Origin: PUMD01 sp964599275
GTDB taxonomy: Bacteria; Bacillota; Sulfobacillia; SLMV01
Reading direction: 5' to 3'
Assembly: GCA_964599275.1 (NCBI GenBank)
Contig: CAZRFK010000090.1
Location: forward strand, 1-6,860
Length of the DNA stretch: 6,860 bases
Shown here one piece after another: positions 1-6,260 of the stretch. Position 1 is the stretch's first letter, and each line of letters starts with the position of its first letter. A program made the translations under genes and the position numbers. A model generated the notes under the pieces. That model was given only the letters and a program-made list of their open reading frames with translations, was not told where the DNA came from and made no database searches.

Positions 1-1
1 T

Positions 2-292
2 TGGATGGGGGTCAGTGTGATATCTGCCCAGGATGCCCGTGAAGAAGGAGCAGACGTTGATACAGACCGCGGTGTTTATCTTGCCAGAGTTGTATCACAG
101 AGTCCTGCAGACCAAGGTGGTTTGCGGGAAGGTGATGTAGTGGTGGGTTTAGATGATGTGGAACTCAAGGAAGTAGTGGACTTGCTTGCAGAGTTGGAAT
201 TGCGCTCGCCGGGAGACGCCGTGACTTTTCAGTTTGTGAGAGATGGAGATCTGAAAACTACAGAAGTAGTGTTGGGGACCATGCCGCAATGA
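2..292 (+). CDS. htrA: HtrA/DegP-like serine protease, C-terminal PDZ domain (5' partial)
   Basis: The reading frame is open from the first base, so this is the 3' end of a longer gene. It begins W-M-G-V, matching the GW(L/I)GV junction where the trypsin-like domain of HtrA proteases passes into the PDZ domain. The visible 96 residues form one PDZ domain: a V-x-x-x-S-P-A-(x)3-G-G-L motif is followed by the turn GLREGDVVVGLDDVEL, then a strand ending in a VRDG-type turn and a final beta strand. In this family the PDZ domain binds exposed C-termini of misfolded or membrane proteins and controls the protease, which usually sits in the membrane or outside it. The catalytic His/Asp/Ser domain lies outside the window, so activity cannot be judged. 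The TGA stop overlaps the rlmH start (ATGA). HtrA followed by RlmH is a known Bacillota arrangement and supports the call. Another PDZ-ending protease is possible but less likely. Confidence 0.82.
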   Translation, partial: WMGVSVISAQDAREEGADVDTDRGVYLARVVSQSPADQGGLREGDVVVGLDDVELKEVVDLLAELELRSPGDAVTFQFVRDGDLKTTEVVLGTMPQ

Positions 293-777
293 TGAGGCAT
301 ACGTTAGTTAAAGTGGGAAGGACCAACACAACTTACTTTAAGGCAGGGGCGTCCGATTATAAGGGACGCCTTAGTAATTATGCGCGAATTGAGGTGCTTA
401 CTGTCCGAAAACAACATAACCCCGGCCAGCCATCGTGTCATCAACGGCAGGAGATTGTAAAAAAACACTCACAAGCTCTTGCTGATAGTGCTCCTGAAAC
501 TGCCTCAACGTACTGGATAGCGCTGGATGAACGCGGTAAGCAGACCACCTCTGAAAACCTTGCGAAATTTATCGACTTAAGAGCTTCGCGAGGACATTCC
601 CACATGGTCTGGTTTATTGGGGGACCACTTGGGCTGTCCGACGAATTCTTAAGCAGGTGCAGGTTGTCTTTATCTCTTTCACGAATGACTTTTCCTCATG
701 AAATGGTACCTATGATTTTACTAGAACAGATTTACCGAGCCCACAAAATTAGTGCGGGAGAGCCTTATCATCGTTGA
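289..777 (+). CDS. rlmH: 23S rRNA (pseudouridine1915-N3)-methyltransferase RlmH
   Basis: This 162-residue protein has the usual size of RlmH (about 155-160). RlmH is a small homodimeric SPOUT-fold enzyme that uses S-adenosylmethionine to methylate N3 of pseudouridine 1915 in helix 69 of 23S rRNA, acting on the assembled 70S ribosome. The N-terminus (LVKVGRT, then Y-x-x-R-L-S-x-Y) and the central IALDERGKQ match the family. The knotted SAM-binding region is clear: IGGPLGLS at residues 110-117, LSLSLSRMTFPH at 126-137, and the C-terminal GEPYHR, whose PYH motif is diagnostic. The ATG overlaps the upstream TGA, and a second ATG follows at once (292), so either could start translation. No strong ribosome binding site is visible, which suits translational coupling to the protease gene. 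The stretch around residues 42-75, rich in His, Gln and Ser, is less like typical RlmH, but the catalytic half is intact. Confidence 0.95.
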   Translation: MMRHTLVKVGRTNTTYFKAGASDYKGRLSNYARIEVLTVRKQHNPGQPSCHQRQEIVKKHSQALADSAPETASTYWIALDERGKQTTSENLAKFIDLRASRGHSHMVWFIGGPLGLSDEFLSRCRLSLSLSRMTFPHEMVPMILLEQIYRAHKISAGEPYHR

Positions 778-798
778 GAAAACGGAGGGTGATTACTA

Positions 799-1581
799 AT
801 GGAACCAGTACTCAAAGACAAACGAGGTTTGATCCTGGGGGTGGCTAATCAACGGAGCCTAGCCTGGCATGTTGCAAAATCTGCTGCCAAGCAGGGAGCC
901 CGCCTTGGTATTACCTACCAAAACGAACGCTTTGCATCTCGTGTCCATGATCTGGTGCAGGAAAATGCCGATGACTTTCCAGAGATACATACTTGGGCAT
1001 GTGATGCTACAGAACCAAAGCAAATAGATCAAGTTTTCAAGGATATCGATGAAAAGTGGGGTGGGCTGGATTTTGTGGCTCACTGCTGGGCATATTCTCC
1101 GCCCCGAGCATTAAAGGGTCCGGTTGCGGATACTGCATGGGATGATTATAAGCTGACACAACAGGTCAGCGCACATTCACTAATTGAAGTCTGCCGACGG
1201 GCTGCGCCATTGATGGACGGGCAGGGCTCTGTTGTGACCCTTTCATATTATGGGGCAGAGAAAGTGGTACCAGGCTATAATGCGATGGGGATAGCGAAAG
1301 CATCTCTGGAGGCTACGGTTCGATATCTGGCCTGGGATCTGGGACAAAAGGGGGTAAGGGTAAACGCAATCTCCGCTGGGCCTGTCAATACACTATCTGC
1401 TCGGGGGGTTCCAAATTTCGTGCAAATGATGAACGAGCATGCAGAAAAGTCACCGCTGGGTAGAAATGTTGAAACTGCTGAAATAGGTAATACATCTGCA
1501 TTTTTGTTTTCGACCTGGGCCTCCGGAATAACTGGACAGGTGTTATACGTAGATGCTGGCTACAGTATCATGGGAACTTAG
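799..1581 (+). CDS. fabI: Enoyl-[acyl-carrier-protein] reductase (NADH), FabI
   Basis: This 260-residue short-chain dehydrogenase family protein is full length for FabI, the cytosolic enzyme that reduces trans-2-enoyl-ACP with NAD(P)H in the last step of each fatty-acid elongation cycle. The N-terminal dinucleotide motif is GVANQRSLAW (14-23). The catalytic pair is Tyr160 and Lys167 in Y-x6-K spacing (YNAMGIAK), with Tyr150 at the position of E. coli Tyr146 ten residues earlier. GVRVNAISAGPVNTLSARG follows, and the C-terminus has the GITGQVLYVDAGYSIMG pattern. Y-x6-K spacing separates FabI from FabL and FabG. Odd point: the usual HSIAFAP-type loop reads HCWAYSP (residues 95-101), described as a finding. 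An excellent ribosome binding site, GGAGGGTGAT (784-793), fixes the ATG. The gene lies 21 nt after rlmH and is probably in the same operon. No terminator hairpin is evident after the stop. Confidence 0.96.
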   Translation: MEPVLKDKRGLILGVANQRSLAWHVAKSAAKQGARLGITYQNERFASRVHDLVQENADDFPEIHTWACDATEPKQIDQVFKDIDEKWGGLDFVAHCWAYSPPRALKGPVADTAWDDYKLTQQVSAHSLIEVCRRAAPLMDGQGSVVTLSYYGAEKVVPGYNAMGIAKASLEATVRYLAWDLGQKGVRVNAISAGPVNTLSARGVPNFVQMMNEHAEKSPLGRNVETAEIGNTSAFLFSTWASGITGQVLYVDAGYSIMGT

Positions 1582-1622
1582 CCACCATACTGACAATGAT
1601 TGCAATATGTTACGTGTTCCCC

Positions 1623-1651
1623 TTGAGCCTCACAAATGTTATAAATATATG
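1623..1651 (+). promoter_or_regulatory. Possible sigma-A-type promoter for the Na/Pi transporter gene
   Basis: TTGAGC (1623-1628) and TATATG (1646-1651) are separated by 17 nt, and each matches four of six consensus positions. They lie in the 135-nt gap between fabI and the transporter gene, in its most AT-rich part, about 66 nt before the ATG. The match is modest and AT-rich DNA produces such pairs by chance. Read-through from fabI is an equally good explanation for transporter expression. Confidence 0.25.
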
Positions 1652-1716
1652 GGTGAACTGTGTAACTTGGTGACGCAATCGATTCTAACCAGGACTGTAC
1701 TAAGGGGAGAGACAAA

Positions 1717-3357
1717 ATGGATGTAGACTTCGCCACCCTCATAGTCACATTTTTTGGTGGGCTGGGGATGTTTCTCTTCGGTATTCGTTTTATGAGCCAA
1801 AGCATGCAGGAAGTAGCCGGCCAAAAACTGCGCAGAGTATTGGGGCAAATCACCAGTAACCCCATTCTGGCGGTCATTACCGGTGCTGTGGTGACTGCAG
1901 TCATCCAATCATCCAGTACCACAACTGTTATGGTGGTTGGCCTGGTCAATGCAGGATTGATGACGCTTCCACAGGCCATTGGAGTGATAATGGGAGCTAA
2001 TATCGGGACTTCCTTTACTGCTCAAGTCATTGCATTTAACCTGGGCGACTTGAGTCTGCCAGCGATCGGAATAGGTTCATTTGTGATTTTGTTTTCTGAG
2101 CGGCGCTCGGCGCGGAATATTGGGCAAACTATTCTGGGTTTTGGACTGCTTTTTTTTGGTCTTACGGTAATGACCGATGCTGTGGCACCCCTCAGGCATC
2201 AGCCCAGCTTTCAGAACCTGGTCCTGTCAATGTCGGACAAGCCTCTGCTTGGAGTGTTTGTTGGGGCAGGAATGACTGCCTGCTTGCAGTCAAGCTCCGG
2301 AACCATCGGAATTTTACAGGGGTTTGCGCAGGAGGGACTCATTGGACTTACAGCTGCCTTGCCGGTGCTTATTGGTGATAACTTGGGAACCACAATAACC
2401 GCTTTGCTGGCAAGCTTGGGTACGTCGATAACAGCCAGACGAGCGGCGTTGAGTCATCTTCTGTTCAATCTGGTTGGAGCAGCCCTGTTTGTGTTGATAA
2501 TGCCAACCTTTGCAGGTGTGATTCAGCAGACTGCACCCCTGTCACCCATGCGGCAGTTAGCAAATGCTCACACGTTTTTCAACATAACGAATGCAGTTGT
2601 TCAACTACCTTTCATTTATCTGCTTGCTAAATTGGTAACCTTTCTTATCCCGGGAGAAATTACGGAGCTCAGGTACGGACCTCAATACATATCTGATAAA
2701 TTGTTGTTAAACGCCCCGGAAATGGCCCTTGAACAGGTACGGCGTGAGCTGGTTCGAATGGGAGCAGTGGCTGCTGAAATGTTGGAAAAAGCCATGACTG
2801 CTTTCTTGGAGGATGACAAGGAGTGTCGAAATGAGGCTTTCAGGCGAGAAGATGTAATCAACGATCTGGAAACAGCTATCATAAGATATCTGGTCCGGCT
2901 ATCTGAGACTGAGGCTTCCGCATCTTCCTCCAGAGAAATGAACCTGCTTTTGAATATAGCAAATGATATTGAACGAGTAGGCGACCATGCTGAAAATATT
3001 GCCGAGCTCTCTGAAGAGAAGTTTGATAACCGTCTTCCTTTTTCCGAACAGGCCACCGCAGATGCCCATCAGCTTTACGACGAAGTTAAGAAGGCGTTCA
3101 AGCAGTCCCGAGATCTTTTAGAAGCAGATGGAGACTACGATGAGGCGTTGGCAGAAAATGTACTCTGTATCGAGGAAGGGATAGATAACCTGGAAGAGAA
3201 ACTTCGAGCCAGGCACATTAAGCGCCTCAACAGTGGTAAATGCTATCCTGAGTCTGGTGTGATCTTTTTAGACCTGCTATCAAATTTGGAACGGATCGCC
3301 GATCACGCTTCAAGTATTGCATACATAATAAAAGAGTTTGAAGAAGAGAACAGTTAA
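1717..3357 (+). CDS. Na+/phosphate cotransporter family protein with C-terminal PhoU-like domain
   Basis: This 546-residue inner-membrane protein has two parts. Residues 1 to about 320 contain multiple hydrophobic segments and the family's inverted repeat. The first repeat carries QSSSTTT (Gln64-Thr70) followed by GANIGTSFTAQ, and the second carries QSSSGTIGIL (from Gln191) followed by GDNLGTTITALLASLG. The QSSS motifs form the substrate and sodium site in NptA/SLC34-type carriers. From about residue 335 the chain is a soluble helical PhoU-like domain with two E-R-x-x-D-H metal-binding motifs: NDIERVGDHAENI (416-428) and NLERIADHASSI (523-534). In bacteria this fusion is usually linked to phosphate import, export or homeostasis, and the PhoU part probably regulates flux. 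Substrate and direction cannot be read from sequence. AAGGGGAG (1702-1709), 7 nt before the ATG, supports the start. No pst or phoBR genes are visible nearby. Confidence 0.95.
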   Translation: MDVDFATLIVTFFGGLGMFLFGIRFMSQSMQEVAGQKLRRVLGQITSNPILAVITGAVVTAVIQSSSTTTVMVVGLVNAGLMTLPQAIGVIMGANIGTSFTAQVIAFNLGDLSLPAIGIGSFVILFSERRSARNIGQTILGFGLLFFGLTVMTDAVAPLRHQPSFQNLVLSMSDKPLLGVFVGAGMTACLQSSSGTIGILQGFAQEGLIGLTAALPVLIGDNLGTTITALLASLGTSITARRAALSHLLFNLVGAALFVLIMPTFAGVIQQTAPLSPMRQLANAHTFFNITNAVVQLPFIYLLAKLVTFLIPGEITELRYGPQYISDKLLLNAPEMALEQVRRELVRMGAVAAEMLEKAMTAFLEDDKECRNEAFRREDVINDLETAIIRYLVRLSETEASASSSREMNLLLNIANDIERVGDHAENIAELSEEKFDNRLPFSEQATADAHQLYDEVKKAFKQSRDLLEADGDYDEALAENVLCIEEGIDNLEEKLRARHIKRLNSGKCYPESGVIFLDLLSNLERIADHASSIAYIIKEFEEENS

Positions 3358-3388
3358 GCTATAAGTCGCTTTGAGGCTTAGCATATTT

Positions 3389-3422
3389 GCGTCCCCAGTG
3401 TACAGTGGCACACTGGGGACGC
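3389..3422 (+). terminator. Perfect 13-bp hairpin between convergent genes, probable transcription terminator
   Basis: GCGTCCCCAGTGT (3389-3401) and its exact reverse complement ACACTGGGGACGC (3410-3422) flank an 8-nt loop. The stem starts 31 nt after the transporter stop and lies in the gap where the transporter and the minus-strand hydrolase converge, so it could stop transcription from either side. The 3' tail on the plus strand (TTGTATATGTTT) is only moderately T-rich, and the minus-strand side has no T-run, so this is not a textbook intrinsic terminator. A dispersed palindromic repeat is an alternative reading. Confidence 0.55.
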
Positions 3423-3503
3423 TTGTATATGTTTGAAGATGCACCCTGTTGTGCTGTATCTGGTCTGATTGAGCCGCGTTTGTCACAATTTTTCAAGTTG
3501 GGT

Positions 3504-4145
3504 TTATTGATTTTGCAAAAATGGGTTGTTGTCCAGCTCGGCCCCTATAGAACTTTTTGGTCCGTGACCAGGATAAACAGTCAGTTTGCGTGGCAGTTTA
3601 GAGATACATCTCTGCAGGGAATCATGCAGACTGTCGCTTGAACCGCCAGGTAGATCTGTGCGGCCGACTGAGCCCGCAAATAATGTGTCCCCGGTGAAAA
3701 CCTCTGATGGACCTACCAGTATAAGGCTGCCAGGAGTATGACCAGGAGTGTGACGAATCGTAAAGGATGCATCTCCTAATTGGATCTGGTCGCCATCGCT
3801 CAGGGTGCAATCTATGTCCGGTAGATTACCTGACTGGTCAGGGTCCATAAAGGTAAGGTTAGCCTGCGGATCTCTGTAGACTTCCAGTTCATTGCTGTGC
3901 AGGTATATGGGGGCTTGGGTTGCCTCAAATAACCCACTCAGTCCCCCCATGTGGTCGTAATGTGCATGGGTGAGTATTATCTTCTCCACGGAAAGCTCAT
4001 TGGTTATGCTGGCTATTTCATCCGGGTCTATACCGGGGTCAATTATCCATACTTCATCAGAATTGATATCGGTGAGAATATAACAATTACAAGCAGCTGG
4101 TCGTCCGGTCATTTTTTGAACTTGATAGTTTCCTTTTCCAGGCAT
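3504..4145 (-). CDS. Metallo-beta-lactamase-fold hydrolase, glyoxalase II-like (YcbL-type)
   Basis: This 213-residue cytosolic protein has every metal ligand of the glyoxalase II-like MBL family: the HxHxDH motif THAHYDHMGG (His60, His62, Asp64, His65), HTPGHTPGS with His136, GDTLFAGSVGRTDLPGG with bridging Asp153, and YPGHGP with His194. These bind two metal ions (Zn, Fe or Mn) for hydrolysis of thioesters such as S-lactoylglutathione or of related esters. There is no separate C-terminal glutathione-binding domain, which makes it a short YcbL-like enzyme of unknown true substrate. An upstream in-frame ATG at 4199 would add 18 residues, but the ATG at 4145 is preferred: it has GAGGGG 8 nt upstream, and the family N-terminus (V-x-x-x-x-x-x-x-A-x-x-N-C-Y-I-L) begins shortly after it. 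The gene is divergent from argS and convergent with the transporter. It ends in TAA. Confidence 0.94.
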   Translation of the reverse strand: MPGKGNYQVQKMTGRPAACNCYILTDINSDEVWIIDPGIDPDEIASITNELSVEKIILTHAHYDHMGGLSGLFEATQAPIYLHSNELEVYRDPQANLTFMDPDQSGNLPDIDCTLSDGDQIQLGDASFTIRHTPGHTPGSLILVGPSEVFTGDTLFAGSVGRTDLPGGSSDSLHDSLQRCISKLPRKLTVYPGHGPKSSIGAELDNNPFLQNQ

Positions 4146-4150
4146 GAGTT

Positions 4151-4159
4151 CCACCCCTC
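4151..4159 (-). promoter_or_regulatory. Ribosome binding site that decides the MBL hydrolase start
   Basis: On the minus strand GAGGGGTGG precedes the ATG at 4145, with 8 nt between GAGGGG and the start codon. The alternative in-frame ATG at 4199 has only AT-rich sequence upstream and overlaps the -10 box proposed for this gene, so it could not be on that transcript. Confidence 0.6.
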
Positions 4160-4197
4160 TCGGTAGCAAAGCAGCTATGAGTGTTCCCCTCATAGCC

Positions 4198-4203
4198 ATT
4201 ATA
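4198..4203 (-). promoter_or_regulatory. Possible -10 box for the MBL hydrolase gene
   Basis: The minus strand carries an exact TATAAT here, which would give a leader of about 45 nt before the ATG at 4145. No convincing -35 hexamer is found 16-18 nt upstream. The 8-mer ATTATAAT (4198-4205) also reads TATAAT on the plus strand (4200-4205), so the direction of use is uncertain. Confidence 0.3.
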
Positions 4204-4255
4204 ATACAAAAAGAGAAAAGCTATTGAGTGCTAATGAAAAAACCTACGAAGTTTT

Positions 4256-4264
4256 TGGTATAAT
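4256..4264 (+). promoter_or_regulatory. Extended -10 promoter element for argS
   Basis: TGGTATAAT is a perfect TATAAT with the upstream TGn of an extended -10 element, which can work without a good -35 box. None is seen 16-18 nt upstream. Transcription would begin near 4271 and give a short leader of about 34 nt before the TTG start. That leader is too short for a T-box riboswitch, which often precedes synthetase genes in Bacillota. Confidence 0.45.
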
Positions 4265-4291
4265 AATTCAATACATCTGGTGCCAATAGAA

Positions 4292-4298
4292 AGAGGTG
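4292..4298 (+). promoter_or_regulatory. Ribosome binding site supporting a TTG start for argS
   Basis: AGAGGTG lies 6 nt before the TTG at 4305, a good Shine-Dalgarno at ideal spacing. The first in-frame ATG (4344) has no comparable site, so the TTG is the better start, although beginning at the ATG would remove only 13 poorly conserved residues. Confidence 0.6.
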
Positions 4299-4304
4299 TA
4301 AGGA

Positions 4305-6038
4305 TTGGGTGACATTGACACAGAAAGACTGAGTAATAGATGGATGCGTCAATACATTAGAGGTAATATCTGTAATGCTTTGCAGGCCATGGTTGATGAA
4401 GGACATCTACCGGATAATTTGGATAGGGGTTCGTTTACAGTAGAGCGTCCCCGGGATCCCTCACATGGTGATGCAGCTACTAATGCTGCACTTGTTTATG
4501 GTCAGGTGACAGGAGAATCCCCACGCAGTATTGGGGAAAAGCTATGTGAACATTTGGCCCAGTTCGTAGATGAATCAGAGTATTTGGACAGTGTTGATGT
4601 TGCTGGGCCCGGGTTTGTGAATTTTCAGGTTTCTGATGGGTTTAGACTGGCAATGCTGTCCGATATTCGATGCAGTGGTTCCGAATATGGAACTGTAGAC
4701 CTGGGGGATAACCGTAAGGTAGTGGTGGAGTTTGTCAGTGCAAATCCCACTGGCCCCCTGGTAGTAGTGCAGGCACGTGCTGCCGTGTTGGGTGACGTGG
4801 TATGTAATCTGCTGGATAAGACAGGCTGGTCTGTGCAGCGCGAATATTATGTTAATGACAGTGGTGGCCAAGTCAGGGCCTTAGGGCTTTCAATGGAAGT
4901 ACGTCTGCGTCAGCTCAAGGGGGAGGATTTAGAATTTCCGGAGGAAGGTTACCCGGGAGATTATGTCTGGGACTTGGCTGAGAAGTTTGAACTTCGACAC
5001 CCTGCAGATGCAGAGCGGATATGGCAGCTGTCTGACAATCAGCGTCAAGAGCTGTTAGGTCGTTTTGCAGCCGAGGAAATCCTCAAACAGCATCAGGATT
5101 TGTTAGAACGATATGGTGTTAAGTTTGATCGCTGGTACAAAGAAAGTGAAATCAGGCAAAAAGACGGTCCGCAAAAGGTGATCAAACAGCTGCGTGATGT
5201 AGGATATGCCTACGAAAAAGAGGGTGCTGTCTGGTTAAAAGCCAGCGATTTCACTGATGATAGAGACAGGGTCTTAGTCAAAAGCAATGGTGCTTTCACC
5301 TATTTGCTTCCGGATCTTGCTTATCATAAAGACAAGCTGGAACGAGGCTTTGAGCGAATGATTGATGTTTTGGGCCCTGATCATCATGGTCATGTTCCCG
5401 GCCTCCGGGCTGGACTTGCAGCGCTTGGCTTAGATTCAGAAGCGCTTGAAGTTCTGATTTCGCAGTGGGTGCGGCTGCTCAGAGATGGAGAAGAAATTAG
5501 CATGTCCAAGCGTCAGGGCACATTTATCACCATGGAGGAGCTGCTTGATGAAGTAGGCAGGGATGCAGCCCGCTTTCTTTTTATAATGAAATCTTCCAGT
5601 TCCCCCGTGGATTTTGACTTGGAACTGGCAAAATCACAATCTGAGGAAAACCCCGTTTATTATGCACAGTATGCGCACGCCCGTATTTGCAGTATCTTTT
5701 CACAGGCGGAACAGCAGGGGTATGAGGTGCCGGGTCCTGCTCAACTCAGTTCAGGTGGTCTTACTGTGTTAGAAGAGGATGCAGAGCATCAGCTGATAAA
5801 GAAACTCGGGGACTTCCCTGATGTGATTTCAGAATCTGCTGGTAACCTCGAGCCGCATCGGCTAGCCAATTATGTACTTGAACTTGCAGCTAAGTTTCAC
5901 AATTTTTATACTCACTGTCGTGTTCTGAGTGCAGATAAAAAGTTGTCACAAGCTAGGCTCTATCTATGTGCTGGATGCAGAGAAATTCTAGCTGCATCTT
6001 TGAATATTCTGGGAGTAGAACCTGTCGAACAGATGTAG
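4305..6038 (+). CDS. argS: Arginyl-tRNA synthetase with non-canonical HIGH motif
   Basis: This 577-residue class I aminoacyl-tRNA synthetase has normal length for ArgRS, which charges tRNA-Arg with arginine in the cytosol. The order of domains is complete. The N-terminal tRNA-binding domain (about 15-115) contains RPRDPSHGDAATNAA. The catalytic Rossmann core starts at VEFVSANPTGPL (141-152) and continues with REYYVNDSGGQ, DVLGPDHHGHVPGL and MSKRQGTF (400-407). The anticodon-binding domain includes ENPVYYAQYAHARICSI and ends EPHRLANYVLELAAKFHNFY...LGVEPVEQM. Odd points: where the family has HVGH directly after PTGPL, this protein has Val153-Val-Val-Gln156, so both signature histidines and the glycine are missing. 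The KMSK loop reads Ser399-Met-Ser-Lys402. The frame is unbroken and the flanks are strongly conserved, so this is not a simple frameshift. The family call is firm; whether it charges tRNA is open. TTG start; divergent from the MBL gene. Confidence 0.95.
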   Translation: MGDIDTERLSNRWMRQYIRGNICNALQAMVDEGHLPDNLDRGSFTVERPRDPSHGDAATNAALVYGQVTGESPRSIGEKLCEHLAQFVDESEYLDSVDVAGPGFVNFQVSDGFRLAMLSDIRCSGSEYGTVDLGDNRKVVVEFVSANPTGPLVVVQARAAVLGDVVCNLLDKTGWSVQREYYVNDSGGQVRALGLSMEVRLRQLKGEDLEFPEEGYPGDYVWDLAEKFELRHPADAERIWQLSDNQRQELLGRFAAEEILKQHQDLLERYGVKFDRWYKESEIRQKDGPQKVIKQLRDVGYAYEKEGAVWLKASDFTDDRDRVLVKSNGAFTYLLPDLAYHKDKLERGFERMIDVLGPDHHGHVPGLRAGLAALGLDSEALEVLISQWVRLLRDGEEISMSKRQGTFITMEELLDEVGRDAARFLFIMKSSSSPVDFDLELAKSQSEENPVYYAQYAHARICSIFSQAEQQGYEVPGPAQLSSGGLTVLEEDAEHQLIKKLGDFPDVISESAGNLEPHRLANYVLELAAKFHNFYTHCRVLSADKKLSQARLYLCAGCREILAASLNILGVEPVEQM

Positions 6039-6260
6039 AATTGTCCTGAACTTTACCGCTGCCAGTGTTATTGAGCGCATTGTAATGCATGTGTTAAAGC
6101 ATCTAAAACATCTAGGTTTATTGCGTGCACAAGGCTTCTTTTGCTCTAACGCATGCTGTTATGGTTGTAATGTGTGGTTTGCGCTTCCTGGTGGCAGGGG
6201 CTATAGTTAGTTATGCACTGGTGAAAATTGTTCCCGTTTTAGTGAGGTGAATTTCGTTAC
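6039..6260. other. 222-nt non-coding gap after argS
   Basis: I see no gene and no clear intrinsic terminator for argS here. The stretch has a short inverted repeat GCATT-gt-AATGC (6077-6088), a small direct repeat of CATCTA (two copies around 6100-6114) and, near its right end, a candidate promoter described separately. GAGGTG at 6244-6249 is a possible ribosome binding site for the ORF at 6261, with a rather long 11-nt spacing. Confidence 0.5.
6179..6207 (+). promoter_or_regulatory. Candidate promoter upstream of the small membrane ORF
   Basis: TTGCGC (6179-6184) and TATAGT (6202-6207) are separated by exactly 17 nt. The -10 box matches five of six consensus positions and the -35 box matches three. 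Transcription would start near 6214, about 47 nt before the ATG at 6261 and just upstream of GAGGTG. Position and spacing are sensible, but the -35 is weak. Confidence 0.35.

Noticed and set aside
1578..1979. 133-codon minus-strand ORF between fabI and the transporter
   Set aside because: It is antisense to the conserved N-terminal repeat of the transporter, whose codon pattern and motifs are clearly the real signal.
2682..3056. 124-codon Ser-rich minus-strand ORF
   Set aside because: It mirrors the helical PhoU-like domain of the transporter; Ser and Arg richness is the expected antisense of Glu/Ala-rich helices.
3387..3641. 84-codon plus-strand ORF
   Set aside because: It starts inside the hairpin region and runs antisense to the end of the well-supported MBL hydrolase. 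It has no ribosome binding site and no recognisable motif.
4148..4156. GGGTGGAAC on the minus strand, resembling the core of the T-box antiterminator (AGGGTGGNACCGCG)
   Set aside because: It sits immediately before the MBL hydrolase ATG and serves as the Shine-Dalgarno region, faces away from argS, lacks the following CCGCG, and no specifier stem or terminator is visible upstream on that strand.
4144..4199. 18-residue N-terminal extension of the MBL hydrolase from ATG 4199
   Set aside because: It has no ribosome binding site, overlaps the probable -10 box, and extends beyond the normal family N-terminus.
4575..4871. 98-codon minus-strand ORF opposite the ArgRS active site region
   Set aside because: I considered whether overlapping coding could explain the altered HIGH motif, but the translation has no recognisable protein features and no ribosome binding site.
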